A stretch of DNA of 64,000 nt from Hyphomonadaceae bacterium (GTDB lineage Bacteria > Pseudomonadota > Alphaproteobacteria > Caulobacterales > Aquidulcibacteraceae). Below the pieces are notes generated by a model. It did no database searches. It was not told where the DNA came from and saw nothing but the letters and a program-made list of their open reading frames with translations. The DNA is taken from NCBI GenBank assembly GCA_016791385.1, contig JAEUMR010000055.1:1-64000 (forward strand), given 5' to 3'. This document shows positions 8,454-16,786 of this stretch, piece after piece (the stretch's first letter is position 1; each line of letters starts with the position of its first letter). The position numbers and the translations under genes were made by a program.

Positions 8454-9986
8454 ATGAAAGACATCATCGCCACTCTCGAAGCCAAGCGCGAAGCTGCGCG
8501 CCTGGGCGGGGGCGAGAAGCGCCATGCGGCCCAGCACGCGAAGGGGAAGCTGACGGCGCGCGAGCGCATCGAACTGTTGCTCGACGAAGGTTCGTTCGAA
8601 GAGTTCGATATGTTTGTCGAGCATCGCTCCCATGAGTTCGGCATGGAGAAGACCAAGGTCCCCGGCGACGGCGTCGTCACCGGCTGGGGCACGGTCAATG
8701 GCCGGCTCGTCTATGTGTTCTCGAAGGACTTCACCGTGTTCGGCGGCTCGCTCTCGGGCGCGCACGCGGCCAAGATCGTCAAGGTCCAGGAAGCGGCGAT
8801 GAAGAACGGCGCGCCGATCGTCGGCATCTTCGATGCGGGCGGTGCGCGGATCCAAGAGGGCGTTGAATCGCTCGCCGGCTATGCCGAGATTTTCCAGCGC
8901 AACATCCTTGCTTCGGGCGTGATCCCGCAGATCAGCGTCATCATGGGCCCGTGCGCGGGCGGCGATGTCTATTCGCCGGCGATGACCGACTTCATCTTCA
9001 TGGTGAAGGATACCAGCTACATGTACGTCACCGGCCCCGAAGTGGTGAAGACGGTGACGAACGAAATCGTCACGCACGAAGAGCTGGGCGGGGCGCGCGT
9101 GCATGCGGCCAAGTCTGGCGTCGTCGACGGCGCCTACGAAAACGATTTCGAGACGCTGACGCAGATGCGCCGGCTGATCGATTTCCTGCCCGGCTCCAAC
9201 CGCGACAAGCCGCCGACCCGGCCGCACTATGACGATCTCACGCGCGAGGAACCTTCGCTCGATCGCCTCATCCCCGACAATCCGAACAAGCCTTACGACA
9301 TGAAGGAGCTGATCGAGAAGGTCGCCGACGAGGGCGATTTCTTCGAGATCGGCTCGGAGTTCGGCAAAAATATCATCACCGGCTTCGGCCGCCTCGACGG
9401 CGCCACCGCCGGCTTCGTCGCCAACCAGCCGATGACGCTGGCCGGCGTTCTCGACATCGACGCCTCGCGCAAGGCGGCGCGCTTCGTGCGCTTCTGCGAC
9501 GCCTTCAACATCCCGATCATCACCTTCGTCGACGTGCCGGGCTTCCTGCCGGGCACGCGCCAGGAATTGGGCGGCCTGATCAAGCACGGCGCCAAGCTGT
9601 TGTTCGCCTATGGCGAAGCGACGGTGCCGAAGATCACGGTGATCACGCGCAAAGCCTATGGCGGCGCCTATGACGTGATGAGCTCCAAGCACCTGCGCGG
9701 CGATGTGAACTATGCTTGGCCGTCAGCCGAGATCGCGGTGATGGGGGCCAAGGGCGCGGTCGAGATCATCTTCCGCGCCGACATCGGCGATCCGGAAAAG
9801 ATCGCCGCACGCACCAAGGAATATTCCGACCGGTTCGCCAACCCCTTCGTCGCCGCCAGCCTGGGCTACATCGACGACGTCATCATGCCGCGCGAAACCC
9901 GCAAACGCATCATCCGCGCGCTCGGCACACTGAAGAACAAGAAGCTAGAGAACCCCTGGAAGAAGCACGACAATATTCCGTTGTGA
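8454..9986 (+). CDS. pccB: Propionyl-CoA carboxylase beta subunit (carboxyltransferase)
   Basis: PccB transfers carboxyl from biotin on the alpha subunit to propionyl-CoA, giving methylmalonyl-CoA. The 510-residue length is exact for the family. Two crotonase-like halves are visible, with [15 protein letters not shown] and the oxyanion-hole segment [11 protein letters not shown] in the first, and [14 protein letters not shown] plus [11 protein letters not shown] in the second. The substrate call (propionyl rather than acetyl or methylcrotonyl) follows overall resemblance. No biotin-carrying alpha subunit is in the window, so it must be encoded elsewhere. Confidence 0.92.
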   Translation: MKDIIATLEAKREAARLGGGEKRHAAQHAKGKLTARERIELLLDEGSFEEFDMFVEHRSHEFGMEKTKVPGDGVVTGWGTVNGRLVYVFSKDFTVFGGSLSGAHAAKIVKVQEAAMKNGAPIVGIFDAGGARIQEGVESLAGYAEIFQRNILASGVIPQISVIMGPCAGGDVYSPAMTDFIFMVKDTSYMYVTGPEVVKTVTNEIVTHEELGGARVHAAKSGVVDGAYENDFETLTQMRRLIDFLPGSNRDKPPTRPHYDDLTREEPSLDRLIPDNPNKPYDMKELIEKVADEGDFFEIGSEFGKNIITGFGRLDGATAGFVANQPMTLAGVLDIDASRKAARFVRFCDAFNIPIITFVDVPGFLPGTRQELGGLIKHGAKLLFAYGEATVPKITVITRKAYGGAYDVMSSKHLRGDVNYAWPSAEIAVMGAKGAVEIIFRADIGDPEKIAARTKEYSDRFANPFVAASLGYIDDVIMPRETRKRIIRALGTLKNKKLENPWKKHDNIPL

Positions 9987-9990
9987 GGCA

Positions 9991-10569
9991 ATGATGATCA
10001 CGCCCGAGACTATTGCGCCCTGGGTAAGCCTGTTGACATGGCAGGTGCTTGTACTTCTCGCCGGCGTAGTGTTTGCCCCGGCGATCTACATCATCGTTCT
10101 CCGGATGAGGAAGCTCAAGTTTGGTGAGAACGAGGTCGAGCTGGATCGACGCAAGATTGAGAGCATGGAGCGTCGTGCTGAGAAGGAGGCGGAAACGAAA
10201 GGGACCGCTGATGCGGCAGCAGCGGTGGAAGCAATTGTCGACGAAGACGCAGACAGCGTTACCCAGCGGCTCGAAAAGGTGATGCAAGCCTGGGAAAACA
10301 TCGCCGTCATTATCAGAGACAAGGCGCGCCCGTTTAACGGCAAACCCGGGCTGAACAGCGCGCTGACAAACATGCGACTACTCCGCGATCATGCGGTTGT
10401 ATCGGACGATGATCTGGCCAATGCCCAGCAACTGCGGTCAGATCGCGATGCTTATAAGGATGAGCCGAAGCTGCTGACGGCCACGACCTATCGTTCCTAC
10501 GCGGTGAGGGCCGGTCACTTTGCGAGCAAATTGGCGAAGTTGAACCCGCCGCTCCCTCACGCCGTCTGA
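9991..10569 (+). CDS. Membrane-anchored coiled-coil protein of unknown function
   Basis: A 192-residue protein that starts just after pccB, with a second possible ATG three bases on. One transmembrane helix lies at residues 15-38 (LTWQVLVLLAGVVFAPAIYI). A charged helical stretch rich in Glu, Lys and Arg follows (KIESMERRAEKEAE) and is probably a coiled coil. The C-terminal part (RLEKVMQAWENIAV, residues 90-185) looks helical and soluble. I recognise no family. Base composition appears slightly less GC-biased than pccB, and the gene is followed by palindromic repeats, so it may be an accessory insertion. Confidence 0.6.
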   Translation: MMITPETIAPWVSLLTWQVLVLLAGVVFAPAIYIIVLRMRKLKFGENEVELDRRKIESMERRAEKEAETKGTADAAAAVEAIVDEDADSVTQRLEKVMQAWENIAVIIRDKARPFNGKPGLNSALTNMRLLRDHAVVSDDDLANAQQLRSDRDAYKDEPKLLTATTYRSYAVRAGHFASKLAKLNPPLPHAV

Positions 10570-10636
10570 TTTGTTGCACTCGTCATTCCGCGGCGCAGCG
10601 CATTCGCCTCTGTAAGCATCTTCCGCGCAACGCGCA

Positions 10637-10677
10637 CCCTCTCCCTCCTTTGGGAGGGAGAGGGCAGGGTGAGGGTG
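10637..10677 (+). repeat. REP-like palindrome, copy 1
   Basis: A perfect 12-bp stem: CCCTCTCCCTCC at 10637-10648 pairs with GGAGGGAGAGGG at 10653-10664 across a TTTG loop. It is followed by the tail CAGGGTGAGGGTGG. The combination of stem and GGGTGAGGG tail is a widespread type of extragenic palindrome in high-GC proteobacteria. No T-run follows, so it is not a simple terminator. Confidence 0.75.
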
Positions 10678-10749
10678 GAGCGGTGACGATGCGGACCCGC
10701 GCGCCTGCGGCGCGACTGGGTGCAGCAAAGCAACTGGCGTCTTCGCTGC

Positions 10750-10788
10750 CCCCTCACCCTAGCCCTCTCCCCCGCGAGGGGGAGAGGG
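10750..10788 (-). repeat. REP-like palindrome, copy 2 (inverted)
   Basis: An 11-bp stem: CCCTCTCCCCC at 10763-10773 pairs with GGGGGAGAGGG at 10778-10788 around a GCGA loop. It is preceded by CCCTCACCCTAG, the reverse complement of the tail of copy 1. The two copies therefore form an inverted pair about 100 bases apart, the arrangement described for REP doublets (REPINs). Confidence 0.75.
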
Positions 10789-10915
10789 GACACGCAAGCG
10801 CCGCGCTTCACATTCGCGACGAATGAAATCCGACGCCGCACGGCCCGCGATGAGCCGCGCTGGTTCTGCGATGGGGCGCGTCGCCTGGGCGGGCGCGAGC
10901 GACTAGGTTCGCGGC

Positions 10916-11440
10916 ATGCGCCGTGCGCTTTTCGCTCTCATGCTCGCGCTCGCCGGCTGTGGCGTGACCTCTGCGCCCGAGGTGGCGGAACCGCCGGCGC
11001 GCGTCCTGGCCGGCAGCTTGAACGCCGCCTCCGCCAATGCGCGCGCGGTGACGGGCGGACTCACCATCCAGCGCGCCGGGCTGATGTTCTCGAACGGCAT
11101 CGCGCTCTATACGCGCACGCTGGCGCCGCGCCGCGGGGGCGATGTCATCACCAGCAGCGGCGATTCCTACGCCGCCGCCGCGCTTGGTCCGAGCGATCTG
11201 TTGATCGAGCTACGCCACGTCATCGAGCAGAGCGTACCCGAAGGGCTGGTTGGACTCTGCGGGGCTGAACAGCCGGCCTATGTCGCGCTCGCCTATGACG
11301 AGGGGGCGGCGAGCGTCACGTTGCTGGTGTTCTCCGGCGATGAGGCGCCCGGTCCGAACGCGACGCAAAGCCGTCTCTGCGCCCGCTACGCCTACGCCGC
11401 GCCAGACGGTGCGCGCACGCGCGAAGGCGTGGTGCTGTGA
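10916..11440 (+). CDS. Putative lipoprotein of unknown function
   Basis: A 174-residue protein with a lipoprotein signal peptide ending in ALAGC (Cys15). The mature domain has alternating hydrophobic segments (GLTIQRAGLMFSNGIALYTRT, LVGLCGAEQPAYVAL, SVTLLVFSG) that suggest a small beta-sandwich, with cysteines at the LCG and RLCARY positions that could form a disulfide. No family is recognised. It ends directly against the stop of the minus-strand cupin (11441), so the pair converge with no spacer. Confidence 0.65.
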   Translation: MRRALFALMLALAGCGVTSAPEVAEPPARVLAGSLNAASANARAVTGGLTIQRAGLMFSNGIALYTRTLAPRRGGDVITSSGDSYAAAALGPSDLLIELRHVIEQSVPEGLVGLCGAEQPAYVALAYDEGAASVTLLVFSGDEAPGPNATQSRLCARYAYAAPDGARTREGVVL

Positions 11441-11929
11441 TTAATCAGCCTTGCCGTACGGCTTGATCGGTTCGCCGAGTTCGTAGAACTCGCGGCCCTC
11501 GTCCGTCTGCATGATCAGGTAGCGCTTGTTCTGTTCGGGATAGGCGACGACATCGATCGGCTTGTCTTCCCCGCCCATCAGATAGACGCACTCTTCCTCG
11601 AACGTGTTGCGCAAGACGTGCGGCACGGACGGGGTGGCAAAGCCCATGAAATCGCCCGGGCCAACCTCGCTCGACTTGCCGTCGATCTCGGCGATGGCGC
11701 GGCCGGTGAGGATGTAGATCCATTCCTCTTCGAGCATGTGCGCATGGTAGGCGAAGCTGTCCTTGCCCGGGGGCAAGCGCACCAGGCTCACATGCGCGCG
11801 GCTCATGCCGGCCAGGCGCGAGAGGCCGGCGGCGCGAAACAGCGAGTTCGGATTGAGCTGTTGCGTAAAGGGCCGCATCGCCGGCGCGATCTCGGGTGCG
11901 CGCCACAGGGGCTTCTTGGACTCAGCCAT
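11441..11929 (-). CDS. Cupin-domain protein
   Basis: A 162-residue cupin. Motif 1 is seen as YHAHMLEEEWIYILTGR (two histidines and a glutamate for metal binding), followed by the AEIDGKSSEVGPGDFMGF loop and motif 2 around PSVPHVLRN. The C-terminus (DVVAYPEQNKRYLIMQTDEGREFYELG) resembles cupins often annotated as sugar-phosphate isomerase-like or auxin-binding-like. It is not a close copy of the cupin at 7.2 kb. It lies 14 bases downstream of bpt in the same direction and may share its transcript. Confidence 0.72.
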   Translation of the reverse strand: MAESKKPLWRAPEIAPAMRPFTQQLNPNSLFRAAGLSRLAGMSRAHVSLVRLPPGKDSFAYHAHMLEEEWIYILTGRAIAEIDGKSSEVGPGDFMGFATPSVPHVLRNTFEEECVYLMGGEDKPIDVVAYPEQNKRYLIMQTDEGREFYELGEPIKPYGKAD

Positions 11930-11943
11930 CGGTCACCAGGAAA

Positions 11944-12687
11944 TCAGAACGTCACCGGCTCGTAAGGACGCCATTCGCCGCCGAGCAGCAGCTCGAGCGG
12001 CTGGAAGCTGGCCTTGTAGTCCATCTTCTCGGAGCCCGGGATCCAGTAGCCGAGATAGACGTACTGAAAGCCAGCCGCGCGCGCTTGCTGGATGTGGTCG
12101 AGGATGGTGTAGGCGCCGAGACTGCGGCGCGGCTCTTCGGGATCGAAGAAGGAATAGACCAGCGAGAGGCCGTCGCCGAGCGCATCGACCAGCGCCGCCG
12201 CGACGAGTTGGCCGCGCTTGGCCCCGCCGCTGTGTCGATATTCGACGATGTGCGTGTGCACGGCCGTCTCTTCCACCATCGCCGCGTAATCGGAGAAGCT
12301 CATCTCGGCCATGCCGCCCTCGGCGTGGCGCGAATTGAGATAGCGGCGCAGGAGATGGAATTGCTCTTCCGTCGCCTCCGCAGGGCGTAGCGTGCGCGTC
12401 AGGTCGGCGTTCTTGGCCATGATCTTGCGCCAGCGGCGGCCAAACTCGAAACGCTCGACCGGCACACGCGCGGAGACGCAGGCCTCGCAACCCTCACAAG
12501 AGGGGCGGTAGGCGATGTTCTGCGAGCGGCGGAAGCCGGCATGCGTGAGCATGTCGTGCAGGGTTTCTGCGTCATACCCATCGAGCGCGGTGAAGACCTT
12601 CCGCTCGCGTCTGCCGGGCAGGTAAGGGCAGGGCGATGGTGCGGTCAGGAAGAACCGCAGGTTCTTGGTCGGAAATGGCTTCGTCAC
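11944..12687 (-). CDS. bpt: Aspartate/glutamate leucyltransferase (Bpt)
   Basis: Bpt transfers leucine from Leu-tRNA to proteins with N-terminal Asp or Glu, marking them for ClpS/ClpAP. The 247-residue product has the ATE/Bpt layout: an N-terminal cysteine cluster (Cys20 in SPCPYLPG; Cys64, Cys67 and Cys70 in SCEGCEACVS) and a GNAT-like C-terminal half with LVYSFFDPEEPRRSLGAYT and YLGYWIPGSEKMDYKA. The eukaryotic arginyltransferase is homologous, hence older 'ate' labels. A 217-base gap with no gene separates it from the divergent small gene at 12905. Confidence 0.9.
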   Translation of the reverse strand: MTKPFPTKNLRFFLTAPSPCPYLPGRRERKVFTALDGYDAETLHDMLTHAGFRRSQNIAYRPSCEGCEACVSARVPVERFEFGRRWRKIMAKNADLTRTLRPAEATEEQFHLLRRYLNSRHAEGGMAEMSFSDYAAMVEETAVHTHIVEYRHSGGAKRGQLVAAALVDALGDGLSLVYSFFDPEEPRRSLGAYTILDHIQQARAAGFQYVYLGYWIPGSEKMDYKASFQPLELLLGGEWRPYEPVTF

Positions 12688-12904
12688 GCACTTCCCATTG
12701 GTCGCCGAACGGACAGCGCCGTCAAGTCAGCGCACACATTGCGCGCTGCTAGGCTTAACAAGCGTTAGCGGCGCTGGCCGCCGCACTAAAAATCCGGCCA
12801 GATTCCGCGATTAAATCACCACCCTGGGGAAAAAGTTGATATAGTGGCAAAAGTCTGCCGTTCGGATTGCGGGGAGCGATCGGCGCGAACAGACGGAGGG
12901 CAAG

Positions 12905-13126
12905 ATGGCCCAACCTGTGACGGCGATCCTCTCGCGCCAGAATGAGCTTTCGGCCAAGGCGCGTCAGTTCACCGGCGACGTGAACGAAGCGGGGCTTCTG
13001 GTCTCGAAAGTAGTTTCGCGTGCGTTCAGCACGTTCCCTGATGGCGGCTCCGAAGAAGCCGTCGCGCGTGAGATGCGCCGGGACCTCGATCGTCTCATCG
13101 ACCAATTACGCAAACCTCACCACTAG
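12905..13126 (+). CDS. Small protein resembling sigma-factor region 2 (73 residues)
   Basis: A 73-residue protein with a good ribosome binding site (GGAGGG, 6 bases before ATG). Residues 18-43 (KARQFTGDVNEAGLLVSKVV and on to SRAFSTF) fit the pattern ARxLTGDxxEAxxLVxxxxxRAF seen at the start of region 2 of ECF sigma factors. The -10-recognition part and the whole of region 4 are absent, so it cannot be a complete sigma factor. It could be a conserved small regulator or a remnant. Its last four bases overlap the convergent msrB stop. Function is inference only. Confidence 0.6.
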   Translation: MAQPVTAILSRQNELSAKARQFTGDVNEAGLLVSKVVSRAFSTFPDGGSEEAVAREMRRDLDRLIDQLRKPHH

Positions 13127-13590
13127 ACAACGGCGTCGCCGCGCCCGAGCGGATCGGGCAGGGCCTCACCTGCGGGCACAAAGCTCAGCGACACCGAGTT
13201 GATGCAATAGCGCAGCCCGGTCGGCCGCGGCCCGTCCGGGAACACATGGCCCTGGTGGCTGTCGCAGCGTGCGCAGCGGGTTTCGATGCGGTGCATTCCA
13301 TATGAATTGTCTTCCACGCCGACGACGTGCTTGGCGTCGAACGGGGTGGTGAAGCTTGGCCAGCCGGTGCCGCTCTCGAACTTGGCGTCCTGCTTGAACA
13401 GCGGCAGGCCGCAGAGCCGGCAGCAATAGGCGCCCGCCTTCTTCTGGTTCAGCAGCCCGCCGCAGAAGGGGGCTTCGGTACCGTGATTCAGCAGCACCCG
13501 GCGTTCTTCGTCGTTGAGGCTGGCTTCGAGGCGCGCCCGCTCGGCGCTGTTCGGAGGCGTGAGGTCGAAGCCGGAGGCTGATTTAGTCAT
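13123..13590 (-). CDS. msrB: Peptide-methionine (R)-S-oxide reductase
   Basis: MsrB reduces methionine-R-sulfoxide in proteins. The 155-residue product has the structural zinc pairs Cys57/Cys60 (CRLC) and Cys106/Cys109 (CARC), the GTGWPSF substrate motif (residues 74-80), HQGHVFPDGP, and the catalytic Cys129 in RYCINSVSL. It is cytoplasmic, with no signal peptide. It lies downstream of the TIR-ParA/basic-protein pair on the same strand with a 49-base gap, but belongs to a general repair function and is probably unrelated to that module. Confidence 0.94.
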   Translation of the reverse strand: MTKSASGFDLTPPNSAERARLEASLNDEERRVLLNHGTEAPFCGGLLNQKKAGAYCCRLCGLPLFKQDAKFESGTGWPSFTTPFDAKHVVGVEDNSYGMHRIETRCARCDSHQGHVFPDGPRPTGLRYCINSVSLSFVPAGEALPDPLGRGDAVV

Positions 13591-13639
13591 GCGCTTATCC
13601 TGGGAAGCGCAGCTGTGTTCGTCCAGAGCGAGGCTGGGG

Positions 13640-14053
13640 TTACACTACCGTCTCGCGGTCGCCGTAGAGTTTGGCGAGTTCGGTAACCAAGCTCTTGGCG
13701 CCGGCGCTGATCTGCTCGTCGGAGAACTTGGCGCGCAACTGCCGGGCGGCGTCGGCGAGGCCCTTGGGCTCGAACGCTAGCTTGCGGCGATGCCGCTTGG
13801 CCAAATGTTCGACCAGCATCTCTGCCTTCTCCCGGGCCGGTCCCATGATTGGCTTCAGCGTCTGTTCGAGCTCGCGTAGCAGCTGATCGCCGGCCTTCTT
13901 GGCCGCGCTTTTCTTCTTCGCTGGCAAGGCGGCGGCGAGCAAGGCGCGGTCGTCGGCGCTGCGGATCAGCGCGAACGCGCGCTTGAGTTCCGGCCTGGAC
14001 TTGGCGCGCAGAACGGCCCGCAGCGTCTTCACCTGGGCTTCGGTCAGCTTCAT
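13640..14053 (-). CDS. Small basic helical protein coupled to the TIR-ParA gene
   Basis: A 137-residue, Lys/Arg-rich and almost entirely helical protein. The N-terminal part (LTEAQVKTLRAVLRAKSRPELKRAF) is followed by a lysine linker (AKKKSAAKK, about residues 45-53) and two further amphipathic helices. No catalytic motif or membrane segment is visible. Its start codon overlaps the stop of the TIR-ParA gene by four bases, so it is translationally coupled and probably a functional partner, for example a DNA-binding or adaptor protein of the ParB/partner type. That role is inference; I recognise no domain. Confidence 0.65.
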   Translation of the reverse strand: MKLTEAQVKTLRAVLRAKSRPELKRAFALIRSADDRALLAAALPAKKKSAAKKAGDQLLRELEQTLKPIMGPAREKAEMLVEHLAKRHRRKLAFEPKGLADAARQLRAKFSDEQISAGAKSLVTELAKLYGDRETVV

Positions 14054-15324
14054 GGCGTCGCCCGCCGCAGGATGGCCGCCGCAGCCTGCGCCAGCGCTTC
14101 CTTGGCCGGCCTGCCGCCCACGCGCATCATCGCCGTCACGTTGATTGGGTTGGCGGCGAAGCGATCGCTTGGGGCCGACTTCAGCACTGCCGAATAGGGG
14201 ATTTCGACCGGCAGCAACGCCGTGCCGAAGAAGGGCGCGCTGCTGATCTCGTTGCGGGTCAGCGTATCGGCGTCGCCTGTCTCACCGGAGCGTGTGCGGT
14301 CGTTCACGCCATTGAGCAGCACCGAGAACTCGTTCGGCCGCAAGGCCCTTCCCCTGACTTCACGCACGACATGCTCGAGCATGTTAAGGCCGGTGAGCGA
14401 GTACTTCTCCGGGCGAACCGGGGCGACGATGTGATCGGCGGTGGTGATGGCCAGGCGCGTGAGGAAGGTCGCGCACGGATTTGAGTCGATGATGACCGCG
14501 TCCGAACGCGCGCGCAGCGCCGCGATCAAGGCGCGGAAACGGGTGAACGCCTCGGCCTTGTCGCGATCCGATCGCGTGTCGAGCGTAAATTCGAACAACC
14601 GCTCGTCTCCGGCGATGAGTTCGAAGTTTGGCTGCTGTTTGCCGCGCCGGGCCCGGTTGAGCGGCACGGCGATGCCGCCGAAATCGGCGGGGGCCAGGCT
14701 GGCGTCCCCGCGCGGGGTGAGCACGCCGTAGATGGTGTGGTTGCGGTCGCGGATGCGATGCCGCTCGCCCGGCGACAGGAAATATTGCGTCAGGTTGTGC
14801 TGGGGATCGAGGTCGACGAAGCTGATGCTGCGCTTGTCAGCGAGGTGCGCCGCCGCGAACAAGTTTGCCGCCAGCACCGTCTTGCCGACGCCGCCCTTGA
14901 TGTTGAGCATCGCAACGACGCGCCCGCGCCCGGTCGCCGCGCGCGCCTGATCGATGATCTTGGCCAGCGCTTCCGATTGCGCCCCGCGGCGTAAATCGAC
15001 CGCCTGGCTGGCGTCGAGCGTTGCTTGGATCCAGGAGTCCGGCGCCAGGTCCGCGGTCAGGACGACAATGATGGCCCGCCCGTTGTTGAGCGCCGCCGCC
15101 ACCTCGCGCCGCACCCAGGTGCTATCTTGCGCGGCGGGTGAGGCGAACAAGAGCACGAGGCCGGCTTCGCCGATGGTCTGAACCAACGCACCAATCTTGT
15201 CTGGCGCGCGCAGTTCCGGGCTTGGCCGGATGATGCTCCAGCCGTGCCGTTCCAGCTCTGCGCTGACGCTCTGGGCGGCGTCCTCGGCATCCGCTTCGAA
15301 GGCGAGGTACGCCGTTGTCGCCAT
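14050..15324 (-). CDS. TIR-domain / ParA-type ATPase fusion protein
   Basis: A 424-residue two-domain protein. Residues 1 to about 115 read as a TIR_2-like domain: a first strand TAYLAFEAD, helix SVSAELERHGW, the GLVLLFASPAA strand, then STWVRREVAAAL where Glu74 sits at the position of the NADase glutamate of TIR enzymes, and a final AVDLRRG. Residues 134-424 form a ParA/MinD ATPase with deviant Walker A KGGVGKT (Lys143, Lys148), FVDLDPQHN (Asp171, Asp173) and VIIDSNP (Asp280). Both parts look intact. It is divergent from the MgtC-like gene and coupled to a small basic protein. Role in defence, signalling or positioning is unknown. Confidence 0.85.
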   Translation of the reverse strand: MATTAYLAFEADAEDAAQSVSAELERHGWSIIRPSPELRAPDKIGALVQTIGEAGLVLLFASPAAQDSTWVRREVAAALNNGRAIIVVLTADLAPDSWIQATLDASQAVDLRRGAQSEALAKIIDQARAATGRGRVVAMLNIKGGVGKTVLAANLFAAAHLADKRSISFVDLDPQHNLTQYFLSPGERHRIRDRNHTIYGVLTPRGDASLAPADFGGIAVPLNRARRGKQQPNFELIAGDERLFEFTLDTRSDRDKAEAFTRFRALIAALRARSDAVIIDSNPCATFLTRLAITTADHIVAPVRPEKYSLTGLNMLEHVVREVRGRALRPNEFSVLLNGVNDRTRSGETGDADTLTRNEISSAPFFGTALLPVEIPYSAVLKSAPSDRFAANPINVTAMMRVGGRPAKEALAQAAAAILRRATP

Positions 15325-15448
15325 TGTGCTTTTCCACCCCTATGGGGCGAGACCCTAGTCGCGGGCATTAAGGCTTGGCAATGCTGGCTTCGCGCATCGC
15401 GAGCGCCTGCTCGCCGCAGGCGGGCAGTTTCTCCACCATGTAGGCTAG

Positions 15449-16744
15449 ATGCCTGAACCTGATTTCGTAGATCTGTTCCAGCGGCTCGGCATGGCGCTGG
15501 CGCTCGGCTTTCTGGTCGGGATCGAGCGCGGCTGGAAGCACCGTGAGGCGCCCGAAGGGACGCGCGCAGCAGGACTGCGTACGCACGCCGTGATCGGTCT
15601 AATGGGCGGTGTCACCGGCGCCCTGATCCCCTGGATCGGCCAATTGGGCTTCGCCGCCTTGGCCCTGGCGTTCGCCGGCGCCTTCGTCACCTTCAAGGTG
15701 CGCGAGAGCTTCAAAGACGACGACATTTCGGCCACCGGCACGATCGCGGGCCTCTTGGTGTTTGCGCTGGGCGCCTTTGCGATGTGGGGCGATCTGCGCA
15801 TCGCCGCCGCTGCTGGCGTAGCGCTTGTTGGCCTGCTGGCGTTCAAAGAAGCGCTGCATGAATGGCTCGACAAGATCACCTGGAAGGAACTTCGCTCGGC
15901 GTTGCTGATCTTGGCGGCGACGCTGATTGCCCTGCCGGTGCTGCCTGACCGCGCACTTGACCCTTGGGGCGTGATCAATCCACGCGAACTGTGGCTGCTC
16001 ACCATTCTCGTCGCAGGCGCATCCTTTGCAGGCTACGTCGCGGTGCGCATTCTGGGCAGCGATGTGGGCGTGCTTGCTGGCGCGGCAGCCGGCGCGTTTG
16101 TCTCCTCGACTGTCGTCACAGCCGAACTCGGCCGGCGCGTGAAAGAAGGGGAAACGCATGCGCAGATTGGCGCGGCGGGCGCGATCCTGGCGGCGGCGGT
16201 AAGCCTGGGGCGTACGATCGCGCTCTTGTCGATCACGGCGATGTCCGCACTCCGCGAAGCGGGGCCGCCACTGGCGGCGGCGATGCTCGTATTTCTCACC
16301 GCGGCGTTCGTGCTGCGCGCGTTTGACCGCGCCGATAGCGGACGCGACAACAGTGCTGCCTTGCGCAGTCCCCTGGTGCTTAGTTCGGTGGCGAAGTTCG
16401 CGCTGTTCCTCGGCGGCGTCATTATCTTGGGGCGGCTGATCTCGGACGCCTTCGGTCAAGCCGGGTTGTTGCCCTTTGCTGCGACGGCGGGTCTGGCCGA
16501 TGTGGACGCGGTGACGCTAGCGGTGGCGAGCCTCAGCCACAGCGGGCTTGAGAGCGGCGTGGCGGCGCGCGCGATCTTGCTCGCGGTGTTGATGAACACG
16601 CTCGCCAAAGGGGCGATCGGCTTCTTCGCCGGCGGCGCGCGGTTCGCCGCCCTCTATGTTGCGGCCTCCGCTGCGGCTGCCGTGGCGGCTGCGGCGGTTT
16701 GGCTATTCGTTGCCCCGATCCTAATGCCGATGTTCAGCCATTAG
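15449..16744 (+). CDS. MgtC/SapB and DUF4010 membrane protein
   Basis: A 431-residue polytopic membrane protein with roughly a dozen hydrophobic segments. The N-terminal 140 residues match MgtC/SapB proteins (LGFLVGIERGWKHR, then TRAAGLRTHAVIGLMGG), and the remainder is the DUF4010 part (SSTVVTAELGRRVKEG; DVDAVTLAVASLS). Full-length MgtC-DUF4010 proteins are common in proteobacteria; transport of a divalent cation or an osmotic role is suggested but not shown. It faces away from the TIR-ParA gene with 124 bases between them. Confidence 0.82.
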   Translation: MPEPDFVDLFQRLGMALALGFLVGIERGWKHREAPEGTRAAGLRTHAVIGLMGGVTGALIPWIGQLGFAALALAFAGAFVTFKVRESFKDDDISATGTIAGLLVFALGAFAMWGDLRIAAAAGVALVGLLAFKEALHEWLDKITWKELRSALLILAATLIALPVLPDRALDPWGVINPRELWLLTILVAGASFAGYVAVRILGSDVGVLAGAAAGAFVSSTVVTAELGRRVKEGETHAQIGAAGAILAAAVSLGRTIALLSITAMSALREAGPPLAAAMLVFLTAAFVLRAFDRADSGRDNSAALRSPLVLSSVAKFALFLGGVIILGRLISDAFGQAGLLPFAATAGLADVDAVTLAVASLSHSGLESGVAARAILLAVLMNTLAKGAIGFFAGGARFAALYVAASAAAAVAAAAVWLFVAPILMPMFSH

Positions 16745-16786
16745 GGCTCGCTAATCCCCAGCCTTTCAGGTTATTGTTTGCTGCAC

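Larger units (their letters stand above)
10570..10915. other. Intergenic region of 346 bases carrying two palindromic repeats
   Basis: No convincing gene lies here. The region holds two GC-rich hairpins in opposite orientation, listed separately, and about 100 bases of unremarkable sequence between them. Open frames through it on the minus strand run straight across the palindromes and have no recognisable product. Confidence 0.7.

Noticed and set aside
8394..9692. 432-residue minus-strand frame
   Set aside because: Antisense to pccB, whose full-length family match is decisive.
10637..10788. GC-rich hairpins as rho-independent terminators or a CRISPR array
   Set aside because: No T-runs, only two copies, in opposite orientation, and no spacers of regular length.
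12831..12868. Possible EcfG-type promoter (GGAA ... CGTT) before the 12905 gene
   Set aside because: The spacing between GGAA and CGTT is about 27 bases, well outside the usual 16-18.
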